From assembly GCA_017942005.1 (NCBI GenBank), contig JAGAVJ010000026.1:1-64000 (forward strand): a stretch of 64,000 nt of DNA, written 5' to 3'. The notes under the pieces are model-generated. The model saw only the letters and a list, made by a program, of their open reading frames with translations. It was not told the origin of the DNA and made no database searches. Origin of the DNA: Clostridia bacterium. Its GTDB lineage: Bacteria; Bacillota; Clostridia; Oscillospirales; CAG-272. Numbering within the stretch: position 1 is the stretch's first letter; the number at the start of each line of letters is the position of its first letter. The translations under genes and the position numbers were made by a program. This document shows, in pieces, positions 50,283 to 59,516 of the stretch.

Positions 50283-51791
50283 TTATTCCTCTGCTGTGAT
50301 GGAAGTAATCACGCGGTCAAACATTTTCAACAGTGCTTTTTCTTCCTTTGCGTAGGTGGAAATCCAATTGGAGTTTTTACCGATCAGGCAGGAACGGAAC
50401 ATGGAATAGGTTTTGCCCTGCATACTGTCGTTGAAGATGCGTCCAATATCAAAGACAGCGGAATTGCGGATGATATCATACATTTCAGAAACATCGTTGT
50501 CGCTTGCATATTTGACCTTTAACGCGGTTTCAAACAGGGCGGGAGAAACGGTGCGGTAGGACTCGGACGCCAGGCATTCAAGCAGGGCAGCGGACATTTT
50601 TGGATCCTTTGCATCGACCGGAATACCGTAGAGGGTATAGGGGAACGATGCGACGGTATAGTAGTCCGCCTGCTCTGTGTCGTATTTCGGGACAGGCAGG
50701 ATACCGTAATCGATATCGGAGGAGCGCAGATGGGTATTTGCAAAGACGATTTCTGTGGTGATGAACATGGCGCGGCCTTCAAGGAACTGTCTGCGTACTT
50801 CCTCACCGGCTTCATTGCTGAAATACATATCGTTTGAATCGTTGAACATGCTGTTCAGTTTTTCCAGCAGTGTCTGTGTCTTTTCACTGCCGAACATGGG
50901 GGAGATAATCGGCATGCCGTCCGCACCGATTTCGGTTGTGCGCAGACCGCTTGCAAAGAAGAAGGTATCCGACCAAACCGACTGTACGGTGTAGCCAAAC
51001 CGATCTTCGATGTCCTTCTGATTGTTGCCGTTCAAGTCCATATATACGCCCTGGGACAGGGTGATCAGCTGGTCAAGCGTCCATTCGCCGCGGCGCACCA
51101 TATCGTAAAGCGCGGTCGGGTCGATATCAAAGCTTTGTGCCATGGTTTTGTTGAAGTAGAGGGCGTAGAGGTAATTGATCATATTGGTGGAAATATCGCC
51201 GGAACAGAAAAACAGCTTTCCGTCGCACAGCGCTTCTTTAATCAGAGAATCCGGCCACCAGGGCTTGGAAAAATCGATGTACTCCTGCTTTGTAAGGTCG
51301 AGCAGCAAACGGTTGTATGCAAGCGTTGCCCCGCACATCGAATAGCCTGCGACAATATCGTTTGCACCGTCGCCTGCCATGGTGCTCTGCGTTACCATTT
51401 TGACCCAGGCATTGCGTTCATTATATGCACCTGGCTCCAGCGTATAGGTAAGCTTGAGATTCAGTCGTTCTTCAGCGGTGCGGTTGCGGTGGAAGATGGC
51501 GTCGTTGACGATGTCGCCAGTTTCTTCTTCTACATAAAACTCGTTGGAGCTGGAGCCGCTCCAGCCAAAGATGTGCGCCGTTGTGCCGCCAAAGTCAAGA
51601 TCGGCGGGAAGATTGTCGTTTTCATACTGCGGGAGATTCTCTGCGGTTTCTGTGGAAGCGGCGGTCTCCGCCTGAGAGGTGTTTGGTGTGTCCTTCTGGA
51701 CGTCGGAATCTTGGCAGGAGGGAAGTGTGAAGGATGCGGAAAGAAGCAGTGCGGTGAGAAGTGCAGCTTGGCCACAAATGTGAGGTTTCAT
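50283..51791 (-). CDS. Extracellular solute-binding lipoprotein
   Basis: 502 aa. Signal peptide with lipobox (FTLPSC), a Thr/Glu linker, then a periplasmic-binding-protein-like fold as in family 1 ABC sugar binders (NDIVAGYSMCGATLAYN, FNKTMAQSF, GYTVQSVWSDTFFF). A calcium-loop-like DLNGNNQKDIEDRFG is at about 250. The ATG at 51791 has AAGAAAGGAACC upstream. The in-frame extension to 51950 is leader. No permease or ATPase gene is adjacent. Confidence 0.78.
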   Translation of the reverse strand: MKPHICGQAALLTALLLSASFTLPSCQDSDVQKDTPNTSQAETAASTETAENLPQYENDNLPADLDFGGTTAHIFGWSGSSSNEFYVEEETGDIVNDAIFHRNRTAEERLNLKLTYTLEPGAYNERNAWVKMVTQSTMAGDGANDIVAGYSMCGATLAYNRLLLDLTKQEYIDFSKPWWPDSLIKEALCDGKLFFCSGDISTNMINYLYALYFNKTMAQSFDIDPTALYDMVRRGEWTLDQLITLSQGVYMDLNGNNQKDIEDRFGYTVQSVWSDTFFFASGLRTTEIGADGMPIISPMFGSEKTQTLLEKLNSMFNDSNDMYFSNEAGEEVRRQFLEGRAMFITTEIVFANTHLRSSDIDYGILPVPKYDTEQADYYTVASFPYTLYGIPVDAKDPKMSAALLECLASESYRTVSPALFETALKVKYASDNDVSEMYDIIRNSAVFDIGRIFNDSMQGKTYSMFRSCLIGKNSNWISTYAKEEKALLKMFDRVITSITAEE

Positions 51792-51904
51792 TTTGGCGGT
51801 TCCTTTCTTGATCTTTATAGTATATATGGCTTGCCAGTATTTATATAACATGTGCAGAACCAGAAGCGCTTTGCGCATGTATGATATCAATTTCATCCTC
51901 AGAC

Positions 51905-52000
51905 GGTCGGGAAGGGAATGATTCCTTTTTGATGTGGAATTGCGGCGCAAGCCGCAAAATCACGGTATGCGGATGATTCTAAAATCGTTCGCTTAAAAAT
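51905..52000 (-). promoter_or_regulatory. Leader module copy upstream of the solute-binding lipoprotein
   Basis: On the minus strand: CTAAAAT/ATTTTAG hairpin (P1-like), CCGTGATTTTGC, P2 TTGCGGC-TTGC-GCCGCAA (51957-51940, perfect), TTCCACATC, then AAAAAGGAATCATTCC. P2 pairs as GCGGC/GCCGC where other copies have GTGGC/GCCAC or GTGAC/GTCAC. The module is about 100 bases from the gene start. Confidence 0.6.
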
Positions 52001-52001
52001 T

Positions 52002-52460
52002 TTAGTTACAGACTGTTTTCTCCATAAGATAGTTTGTTAAGGAAATTCCTCCCCTGACAACCTGTTGTTCTTTGATCACACGGTACCCTCTTTTCTCAAA
52101 AAAGGGTCTTGCGGTAATCGATGCGTGTGTTGTGATGGTATCTGTGCTTACTGCTTGTTCCAGTTGGTCGCAAAGTGCGGTGGCGATTCCCTTTCCCTGA
52201 TTGGCATAATGAACATACAACCTGTCCAGATAGCCGGTGCTGTCGATATCCCCAAATCCGACGATCACGTTGTTGTCTACAGCGACAAGGCTGTGATGTG
52301 CCAAAAACGATGCATCCCACGCTGCAAGCGCAATGTGTCCTGTCGCCCATACATCTAACTGTTCCTTTGTATAGTCTTTGGCATTGACAGTGTGGACGGT
52401 TTGATAAAAAAGCGTGGCAATTTCGGGACAATCTGCGGACTGATATTTTCGGATTTCCAT
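52002..52460 (-). CDS. GNAT N-acetyltransferase
   Basis: 152 aa. Typical GNAT order: N-terminal IRKYQSADCPEIATLFYQTV, a central strand VAVDNNVIVGFGDID, the acetyl-CoA loop NQGKGIATALCDQLE, and a C-terminal ASITARPFFEKRGYRVIKEQ. Substrate unknown. Relatives include YafP-like enzymes. The gene points away from the lipoprotein gene start region and stands before a VanY-like gene in the same direction. Confidence 0.82.
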   Translation of the reverse strand: MEIRKYQSADCPEIATLFYQTVHTVNAKDYTKEQLDVWATGHIALAAWDASFLAHHSLVAVDNNVIVGFGDIDSTGYLDRLYVHYANQGKGIATALCDQLEQAVSTDTITTHASITARPFFEKRGYRVIKEQQVVRGGISLTNYLMEKTVCN

Positions 52461-52515
52461 GGTTATGACATGATCTTTTTACACAGGAAAAGATCGTTCC
52501 TTTCTTATTAACGGA

Positions 52516-53490
52516 TTATGATAATACGCCCGTGACGTAATAATACCCATAGGTGTTGTCAAAGGAAACCTCTACATCCGAGAGGGTGTCTGGAATGTAG
52601 ATGGTTCCTTCCGTCGGTGTCTGTCGATAGATGACGTAAGTGTCGGTTGTGCCGTCTTCATCCGTATAGTCAATCATATAATACCGTCTTCGGGCAGTAT
52701 AATTCTTTTCAATATATTCCTCCAGCGGCATGCGGGTCTTGTAAAGCAGCGCCGCGTGCGGCATACCGACATAATGAATATGCCACGGCTGAAAGAACAC
52801 GCCTGTCCATTCGCCTTCCCAGAACGGATAACGAATGGTAAATCCAAACCGCCATGCGTTGTCCTGAAGCCATTTGGACAAATCGGCGCGCATATAGGTG
52901 CGGAAATCGACACCGTCTACCAGCAGATCAATTGATGTGCCGGTAAGGTGTTCACTCGTTTCGTAGTAGTCAAGCAGATAGCAGTCGTTGCCGTGATCTT
53001 TTTCGGGTACTGCACCATCGATATAGCTGTCGCCGAGGCGGAACCGTTCTCCGGTCTCTGCTTCTGCTGCTGTCAGAAGGTCTTGCAATGCCTGTGCCGC
53101 ACCGTGTACCATGGTTACTGTGCCGTATCCGTCAAGCGCGGTTTCTTCCAAAAGCGGTTCAAAATCCATGTTATGGATATAATAGCGGTCGTTCAGAATG
53201 TAAAGACCGTCGGTAAAGCGAATGTCCTCCCGTTCACAGTCCCCCTTCATCAATGCGTCCAGCGAATAATAGGTAATTTCGGTTTGGGGGTCGCAGATGT
53301 CCTCAATAAAATCCGTGTGTGTCATCTCCGATAAGCGATCCATTTTGCGGCTGTGAAAATACTTTTCTGTGATTGCATAGGGAATGTTCGGGCGTGCAAT
53401 CAAAAGGGTGATCCAGATGATGAGCAGAATCCCGATAAAAATACCCCAGTTTCGTGCAAGAATCAGCCAGCGCCGGGTTCGGTTTTTCAT
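52516..53490 (-). CDS. VanY-family D,D-carboxypeptidase
   Basis: 324 aa, anchored by an N-terminal helix (about 12-33) and facing outside. The M15B zinc site is visible: SEHLTGTSIDL (His and Asp ligands, SxHxxGxxxD) and PWHIHYVG with the third His. It trims D-Ala from peptidoglycan stem peptides, or acts as an L,D/D,D peptidase of similar type. An extra N-terminal domain (about 34-130) and C-terminal beta region (about 260-324) are unusual. GAAAGGATTC precedes the ATG. Confidence 0.82.
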   Translation of the reverse strand: MKNRTRRWLILARNWGIFIGILLIIWITLLIARPNIPYAITEKYFHSRKMDRLSEMTHTDFIEDICDPQTEITYYSLDALMKGDCEREDIRFTDGLYILNDRYYIHNMDFEPLLEETALDGYGTVTMVHGAAQALQDLLTAAEAETGERFRLGDSYIDGAVPEKDHGNDCYLLDYYETSEHLTGTSIDLLVDGVDFRTYMRADLSKWLQDNAWRFGFTIRYPFWEGEWTGVFFQPWHIHYVGMPHAALLYKTRMPLEEYIEKNYTARRRYYMIDYTDEDGTTDTYVIYRQTPTEGTIYIPDTLSDVEVSFDNTYGYYYVTGVLS

Positions 53491-53535
53491 GTGAGAATCC
53501 TTTCTTTATGAGATGTATTTTGATATTCCAAATTT

Positions 53536-54027
53536 TCAGCGGTAGAATGCGGCTTTCAGAATCAAAATATTGACAGCAAAAAACAGAATCGATAACAACA
53601 TCGAAACGGATTTCGGCATATGCAGCATATCCCGTATCCCGGCGATATCTCCAAAATTTCCGATACTGCCCAAAGTAAAGTATAAACTGTCTGTGATTAA
53701 AAACATCATTGCCGCAATGTAGCAAACCAGTTTCAAAATATCATAGGGCAGTATATTGTATAGAAAAACCAAAAAATAGCCTGTCGTGTTCGTCGCAATA
53801 TATCCCCCGGATGCAATGACTACCCACTTTTTGGCAGTGTCCTGATTGTATTCAGGCTCATTTTCATAAAATACTCTCGTACCGCCATGGTATTTAAGCC
53901 ATTCTACTTTTGCAATTTTTTCACCCAACAGGATTGCCGCCAACATATGTCCGCATTCATGCAAGATGTGTTGCAGCAGTCCTGTAAAAATAATTAACAG
54001 AAAAATGAAACCATAAATATACCACAT
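53536..54027 (-). CDS. M50-like membrane metalloprotease
   Basis: 163 aa from ATG 54027 (MWYIYGF), chosen for AAAGGA seven bases upstream. The longer frame reads through a palindromic repeat. The zinc motif HECGH (His-Glu-x-x-His) sits in the first membrane helix region. A long gap lacks a clear NPDG-type third ligand. About four helices. It resembles short site-2-type peptidases of unknown target. Confidence 0.65.
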   Translation of the reverse strand: MWYIYGFIFLLIIFTGLLQHILHECGHMLAAILLGEKIAKVEWLKYHGGTRVFYENEPEYNQDTAKKWVVIASGGYIATNTTGYFLVFLYNILPYDILKLVCYIAAMMFLITDSLYFTLGSIGNFGDIAGIRDMLHMPKSVSMLLSILFFAVNILILKAAFYR

Positions 54028-54057
54028 GCAAATATCCTTTACAGTCCACACAAAAAT

Positions 54058-54125
54058 ACCCCCCCCAAAAAAAGTTTTTGGGGTTCTTAGCCCTTTTTTC
54101 AAAAAGGGCTGAGCCTTTCAAAAGG
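54058..54125. repeat. Class II palindromic repeat
   Basis: CCCCCCCAAAAAAAGTTTTTGGGG, split as two arms, then AGCCCTTTT/AAAAAGGGCT (54090-54111). It lies between the ABC exporter end and the M50-like start. Confidence 0.7.
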
Positions 54126-54151
54126 CAGTGCCGCCGGAGGCAACCGTTCTC

Positions 54152-55969
54152 CTACGCTTCGAACTGTGCCTGGAACAGGCGGCGGTATACGCCGTCTTCT
54201 TTTTGCATGAGTTCGTCATGCGTGCCGGTTTCCGTCACCGTACCGCCATTGATGACGAGTATCTGATCTGCGTTCTGGATGGTGGACAGGCGGTGCGCAA
54301 TGACAAAGCAGGTGCGCCCCTGCATCAGGCGATACATGGCTTGTTGAATTTGAATCTCCGTGCGGCTGTCAACGTTGGAGGTCGCTTCGTCCAGAATCAG
54401 CATGGAAGCGTCCGCAAGCATGGCACGGGCAATGGTGAGAAGCTGCTTCTGCCCTTTGGAAATACTGGTGCCGTCGTCGGACAGAACCGTGTGGTAGCCG
54501 TTTGGAAGCGATTCGATAAACGTATCGATTTTGGCTGCCTTTGCGGCTGCAATGACTTCTTCTTCCGTTGCGCCCTCTTTGCCGTAGGCGATGTTGTCAA
54601 AGATGGTGCCGTGGAACAGCCAGGTATCCTGCAGTACCATGGTGTACGCGGCGCGCAGACTGTCCCGTTTGACGCGGCAGATATCGTGTCCGTCCACGGT
54701 GATCACACCGGACTGCGGGTCATAAAAGCGCATCAACAAATTGATGATGGTGGTTTTGCCTGCCCCTGTGGGACCGACGATGGCGATGGTTTTTCCGGGG
54801 CTGACATCCAGTGACAAATCGCCTATGATCACGCGCTCCGGTGTATACCCGAACTGCACATGGTCAAGCTTGACTGCTCCCTGTACATCGGAGAGGGTTT
54901 CCGCATCTTGGATATCCGGTGTTTCCGGAGCTTCGTCAAGCAGACGGAATACACGCTCTGCCGCCGCACATGCGGATTGCAGCTCTGCTGTGATGTTCGC
55001 CATTTCATTGATGGGACCGGAAAATTTGCGGCTGTACTGGATAAAGGTCGAAATATTGCCGAGCGTGATTTTTCCGAACATGTACAGCATTGCGCCGAAC
55101 ATGGAGATGAGGGAAAGCGACAGGTTGTTGATAAAGTTGACGCTCGGTCCGATCATACAGCCCTGATAGTCCGCCTCGTAATAGGCGTCGACCGCATTTT
55201 TATTGTGCGTATCAAAGCGGTCTATGATGACAGACTCCCTGTGGTATGCTTTGATGGTTTTTTGTCCTGAAAGCATTTCCTCTGCATAGCCGTTGAGTGT
55301 GCCGAGCATAGCGGAACGGCGGCGGAACAGCGGCTGTACCTTCTTTGCCTTGTAGCGGGTAAAGAGAATGGACATGGGAAGTGTGATGCAGAACACCAAA
55401 AGCAAAAGCGGAGAAATTTTGATCATCATGACAAGAGAGCCGACAATGGTGATGATGCTGGAGCATATCTGAATTACGTCGTTGGAAAGCGATGTGTTGA
55501 CGGTATCGATGTCATAAGAAATATGGCTGATGATTTCACCGGTCTGATTTGCGTCAAAATAGCTGATGGGCAGTGTGGTCAGATGCTCAAATACTTCGTG
55601 GCGCATGGTTTTGGTCACGCGCTGGGAGAGACGGATCATGAGTACCGCGTTGATATAGGAGAGTATGGCGGAGGCGATATAGAACAACAGCATCAGCGCA
55701 CAGTTGACCGCAACGGTGTGAAAATCCACATAACCCTTCCCCGGTTCAATCGCGTCTATCGCACGTCCGGTGAGTTCCGGTCCGATCAACGCAAAAAAGT
55801 TGGAAGCGAACATAAAGAGCAGGATTACGGCAATCAGTGCTTTGTACCGCAAAAGATATCCGCCCAGCCGCCGAATTACGCGGATGCGGGCAGTACCGGT
55901 CATTTTTTCGTCTGTACCGTGCTTGGGGTCTGCTCCGTTTGCTGATTTTTCGATGGGGGAACGATTCAT
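54152..55969 (-). CDS. ABC exporter half-transporter, subunit 2
   Basis: 605 aa: six-helix exporter domain (to about 340) and one nucleotide-binding domain. Walker A GPTGAGKTT, Q-loop, signature changed to ISKGQ, Walker B MLILDEATS with the catalytic Glu. With its partner it forms one normal ATP site: its own Walker motifs plus the partner's VSGGQ. Substrate unknown; such pairs export drugs, peptides or lipids. Start overlaps the partner's stop by 4 bp. Confidence 0.9.
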   Translation of the reverse strand: MNRSPIEKSANGADPKHGTDEKMTGTARIRVIRRLGGYLLRYKALIAVILLFMFASNFFALIGPELTGRAIDAIEPGKGYVDFHTVAVNCALMLLFYIASAILSYINAVLMIRLSQRVTKTMRHEVFEHLTTLPISYFDANQTGEIISHISYDIDTVNTSLSNDVIQICSSIITIVGSLVMMIKISPLLLLVFCITLPMSILFTRYKAKKVQPLFRRRSAMLGTLNGYAEEMLSGQKTIKAYHRESVIIDRFDTHNKNAVDAYYEADYQGCMIGPSVNFINNLSLSLISMFGAMLYMFGKITLGNISTFIQYSRKFSGPINEMANITAELQSACAAAERVFRLLDEAPETPDIQDAETLSDVQGAVKLDHVQFGYTPERVIIGDLSLDVSPGKTIAIVGPTGAGKTTIINLLMRFYDPQSGVITVDGHDICRVKRDSLRAAYTMVLQDTWLFHGTIFDNIAYGKEGATEEEVIAAAKAAKIDTFIESLPNGYHTVLSDDGTSISKGQKQLLTIARAMLADASMLILDEATSNVDSRTEIQIQQAMYRLMQGRTCFVIAHRLSTIQNADQILVINGGTVTETGTHDELMQKEDGVYRRLFQAQFEA

Positions 55970-57684
55970 TCTACGACACCTCCCAGCTGAGACTGTGCAA
56001 TTTCGCGGTATACATCGCAGGAATCGAGCAGCTCCTCGTGTGTTCCCGCACCGATGATGCTGCCGTTGTCAAGTACCAGAATTTCATCGCAGTGCATGAC
56101 GGCAGAAATACGCTGTGCGACAAGAATCGTCGCTTTGGTTTCGGGACAGTTTTCACGCAGTGCGCGGCGGAGGTTGGCGTCGGTCTTGTAGTCAAGGGCA
56201 GAGGAGGCGTCGTCAAGTACCAGAATTTCCGGCTTTCCTGCCAAGGCTCTGGCAATGAGAAGCCGCTGCCGCTGACCGCCGGAGACGTTTGTCCCTTTCG
56301 TGGTCAGCATATGGTCAAAGCCATCATCAAACGCGTCGATAAACGCAAGCGCCTGTGCATTTTCTGCGGCACGGCGCAGTTCCTCCATGGGGATATCACG
56401 CCCGATTCGGATATTCTCTGCGACGGTGTCCTCGTATATAAAATCGTTTTGCAGCGCTGTGCCGAACTTTTCGCGCAGCTCTCCCCCGTCCATTGCACGG
56501 ATGTCCTTTCCGTCGATACGGATGGAACCGGCGTTCACGTCATAAAAGCGCATCAGAAGTGAAAGCAGCGTGGTTTTGCCGGAACCGGTTGCGCCAATGA
56601 TGCCAAGGGTGCCGCCCTTTGGCACAGAAAAAGAAAGTGCGGAGATATTGTTACGCATGCCGTTGTAGGAAAAGGATACATTGTCAAATACCAGATACGG
56701 TTCTCCTGCTTTGATATCGGACTGCGGCAGCCCCTCCATATCCTCCGTCGCATCAAGAATTTCACCGATGCGGTTTGCGGAAGCGATACTCTTGGAGTAC
56801 ATGACGAACATGCGGGTGATGGACATCATGGCGTTAGAAATTAATGTAAAATACGAAATGAACGCGACGATTTTGCCGGGTTCACTGACGCCCGCATTGA
56901 CGCGGAATGCGCCGACAAAAACAACTGCGGTCAAACCGGCGTTTAAAAAGATATTCATCAGCGGATTGGAAGCCGCCATGGTAACGCCAGCTTTTGTTTC
57001 ATACTGTACCAGCTCCTCATTGACCTTTTCATAGCGGCGGCGTTCATAGTCGGTTTTGGAAAGCGCCTTGATGACACGCACTCCCTGAATGTTTTCGCGC
57101 ACGACACATACCATGTTGTCTACAGCACGCTGCATCTGTGCATACAGAGGGACACCCTTCTGGGAAATTTTGAACACGACGAGCGTAATAAACGGCAAAA
57201 CAGCCACCATGATGAGTGTCAGGACAGGTTCCATATGGGCGGTGATCATGATGCCGCCGATTAAGAGAATCGGTGCACGTACACCAAGCCGCTGCATCCG
57301 TCCGAGCATATTGTGGATGTTATAGGTATCGGTGGTCAGACGGGATTCCAGAGAGGGGATGGTAAACGTGTCTACCTGATGGCAGGATAAATACATGATA
57401 CGGGAAAAGAGGTCGTGGCGCAGTGCGCGGGACGCATCCCGTGCAACGGCGGACGCCATACGGTTGGCAATGACGTTTCCCGCCATACAGATGACGGAGC
57501 AGACGATCATGCAGATTCCCCACAGCACAATCAGAGAAAGATTACGTGTCGGTACGATACGGTCGATGATGTGCGCAAGGATATAGGGCAGCAAAAGGTC
57601 CATGATGGTGCCGATGAATTTGATGAGAAGACCAAGCGACATGCATCTCAGGTGCGGTCGGATGTATTTTATGATGTATTTCAC
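55966..57684 (-). CDS. ABC exporter half-transporter, subunit 1
   Basis: 572 aa: exporter membrane domain then an NBD with Walker A GATGSGKTT, canonical signature VSGGQRQR, and Walker B ILVLDDASS where Asp replaces the catalytic Glu. This is the degenerate half of a heterodimer; the partner is the next gene, overlapping by 4 bp. The order matches BmrCD/LmrCD-like pairs. The start at 57684 overlaps the end of the dus gene. Confidence 0.9.
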   Translation of the reverse strand: MKYIIKYIRPHLRCMSLGLLIKFIGTIMDLLLPYILAHIIDRIVPTRNLSLIVLWGICMIVCSVICMAGNVIANRMASAVARDASRALRHDLFSRIMYLSCHQVDTFTIPSLESRLTTDTYNIHNMLGRMQRLGVRAPILLIGGIMITAHMEPVLTLIMVAVLPFITLVVFKISQKGVPLYAQMQRAVDNMVCVVRENIQGVRVIKALSKTDYERRRYEKVNEELVQYETKAGVTMAASNPLMNIFLNAGLTAVVFVGAFRVNAGVSEPGKIVAFISYFTLISNAMMSITRMFVMYSKSIASANRIGEILDATEDMEGLPQSDIKAGEPYLVFDNVSFSYNGMRNNISALSFSVPKGGTLGIIGATGSGKTTLLSLLMRFYDVNAGSIRIDGKDIRAMDGGELREKFGTALQNDFIYEDTVAENIRIGRDIPMEELRRAAENAQALAFIDAFDDGFDHMLTTKGTNVSGGQRQRLLIARALAGKPEILVLDDASSALDYKTDANLRRALRENCPETKATILVAQRISAVMHCDEILVLDNGSIIGAGTHEELLDSCDVYREIAQSQLGGVVE

Positions 57685-58958
57685 GCTTGTGTGTCACCGT
57701 CCTGTTCTGAAAATGCCTGTGTTAGAGGCTGTTCTTTGGCTGCCTGCGTTTGTTCGCAGGCGTTTAAAAACGGAATGAGCACGGCACGCATTTCGTCTGG
57801 CGTCTGTGCCTGCATGATCTGTGCACGCAGGGAAGCCGAACCGGGAAGTCCCTTTGTATACCAAGCAAGATGCTTGCGTCCCTCCTGAATGCCGGTATAG
57901 TCTCCCTTTTGGACAAGCAGACGTTCCAAGTGGGAAAGGGCGGTCCCAAGCCGCTCGACAGGCGTTGGCGGGCAAAAGGGAATACCGTCCATATCGGCTG
58001 CAATTTCCCGGAAAATCCACGGGTTGCCGTATGCGCCGCGTGCAATCATCACACCGTCGCACCCGGTTTTTTGGCGCATGTCCCGCGCGGCGGCGGCAGA
58101 GTCGATGCTGCCGTTGCCGATGACAGGAATGCGGCAGTTTACCGTTTTGACCGCAGCACAAACGGAGGCAATGCTGTCAAAATCTACAGGCGGCGCGTAC
58201 ATCTGGGTACGTGTGCGGCCGTGGATGGTGATGGCGGAAACGCCAAGCTCTGCCGCAATTTTGGCGATTTCCACACCGTTTTTCTCCTGTTCCGACCACC
58301 CTGTCCGGATTTTGACGGTGACAGGCAACTCGGTTGCACCAAGTACCGCCTCTATGATCTGTCCTGCAAGAACCGGGTTCCGCATCAGTGCGCTGCCGTC
58401 GCCGTTGTTGACGATTTTCGGCATGGGACACCCCATATTGATGTCGATTGCGGCGGGTGTACGTGTACAGGGGGTGCTGTCGGGATCAGACAGCACCTTT
58501 GCCGCATATGCCATTACAGATGGCTCTGAGCCAAAAATCTGCACGGCACACGGCATTTCTTCCTCTGCAATGCGGGCGAGCACGGTGGTTTTTTTATCGT
58601 GATACCACAGTGCCTTTGCGGAAATCATCTCTGTTACCGTATATTCGGCGCCAAAGGCACGGCACACCGCGCGGAACGCAGCGTCTGTCACACCTGCCAT
58701 CGGTGCGAGCAGGAGACCGTGAGGGAGAACGGTGTTCCCGATTGTGACGGCTTTGGATTTTATGTTGGTGTTCGTTCTGTCACAGGTGTCGTCACGACTG
58801 GCGCAGTCACGACTGGCGCAGTCACGACTGGCGCAGTCACGACTGGCGCAGTCACGACTGGCGCAGTCACGACTGACGCAGTCACGACTGGCACAGTCAC
58901 GGCTGGAACAGCCGGTGCAGAAAACCTCCCCTGTGCAGCTTATGTTTAATTCTGTCAT
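57681..58958 (-). CDS. tRNA-dihydrouridine synthase with repetitive N-terminal extension
   Basis: 425 aa. From about residue 72 it is a normal DUS: LLAPMAGVTDAAFRAVC, INMGCPMPKIVNNGDGSAL with the catalytic Cys, GRTRTQMY, and RGAYGNPWIF. It reduces uridines in the tRNA D-loop with FMN. Residues about 19-55 are eight or so repeats of SRDCA, encoded by a 15-bp tandem repeat. No start codon follows the repeat before the core, so the repeat must be translated. The stop overlaps the exporter gene by 4 bp. Confidence 0.88.
   Translation of the reverse strand: MTELNISCTGEVFCTGCSSRDCASRDCVSRDCASRDCASRDCASRDCASRDCASRDDTCDRTNTNIKSKAVTIGNTVLPHGLLLAPMAGVTDAAFRAVCRAFGAEYTVTEMISAKALWYHDKKTTVLARIAEEEMPCAVQIFGSEPSVMAYAAKVLSDPDSTPCTRTPAAIDINMGCPMPKIVNNGDGSALMRNPVLAGQIIEAVLGATELPVTVKIRTGWSEQEKNGVEIAKIAAELGVSAITIHGRTRTQMYAPPVDFDSIASVCAAVKTVNCRIPVIGNGSIDSAAAARDMRQKTGCDGVMIARGAYGNPWIFREIAADMDGIPFCPPTPVERLGTALSHLERLLVQKGDYTGIQEGRKHLAWYTKGLPGSASLRAQIMQAQTPDEMRAVLIPFLNACEQTQAAKEQPLTQAFSEQDGDTQA
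58788..58909. repeat. 15-bp coding tandem repeat (GCGCAGTCACGACTG)
   Basis: About eight head-to-tail units; five exact ones run from 58801 to 58875, the rest carry one or two changes. 15 bp keeps the frame, so copy number changes would lengthen the protein without breaking it. It codes for SRDCA on the minus strand. Confidence 0.92.
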
Positions 58959-59216
58959 ATCGATATCTTTCTGAATGCGACCTAATCTATTTTTTATATT
59001 ACTATTATTATTTTATAATAAATATGTGAATATACTTTTAACGCAGTGAAAAAAGTGCAATTTCCCATTGCGAAAATATCAATTTTATGATAAAATAGGA
59101 AAAACAGATTGTTTCATTTCGTATCAAAGTAAGGAACTTTGCTTGAAAAGGAAAGGAAATTTTTCTAAGGTTCAAACGCTGTACAAATGTGGCGCCTTGG
59201 GAAATCATGGAGGATT

Positions 59217-59516
59217 ATGGCAAATCAAAAGGACCCCAAAAAGAAAAATACGCTTGTCATGGTAATTTATGTCATCGGAATTGCTGTGGCGGCGGGAAGC
59301 TATATTTTCGCGGAGGCATCCGGATATATGATTCCGGGGTTGTCGCCCTTATCACTTGCGGCGGTGATTCTCACCTACACATGGCAGCACTACAAGGAAA
59401 ACCGGGCGAATAAGGACGGTATGCTGGTTCCGCAGCTGGTGATTTTAGGGGTGCTTGCCGCCTGGAATGTGATTTCCGGTCTGATGCAGCTTTATGCGTA
59501 TTTTGTTCAGCTGTGA
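59217..59516 (+). CDS. Small three-helix membrane protein
   Basis: 99 aa from ATG 59217, with ATGGAGGA just upstream. Polar start (MANQKDPKKKN), then hydrophobic segments at about 12-30, 35-53 and 73-98. No family recognised. Its stop overlaps the start of the next gene (GTGA), so the two are coupled. A possible promoter TTGCGA-N17-TAAAAT lies near 59080. Confidence 0.6.
   Translation: MANQKDPKKKNTLVMVIYVIGIAVAAGSYIFAEASGYMIPGLSPLSLAAVILTYTWQHYKENRANKDGMLVPQLVILGVLAAWNVISGLMQLYAYFVQL

Noticed and set aside
53536-54102. Longer start for the M50-like protein (188 aa)
   Set aside because: The first 25 residues translate the class II palindrome; AAAGGA fits the ATG at 54027.
58788-58909. Possible CRISPR array
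   Set aside because: Units are contiguous 15-mers with no spacers and are in frame within a gene.
58732-58974. Plus-strand frame with SRLAQ repeats
   Set aside because: It is the antisense reading of the 15-bp repeat inside the Dus gene. The minus frame continues into the enzyme core.
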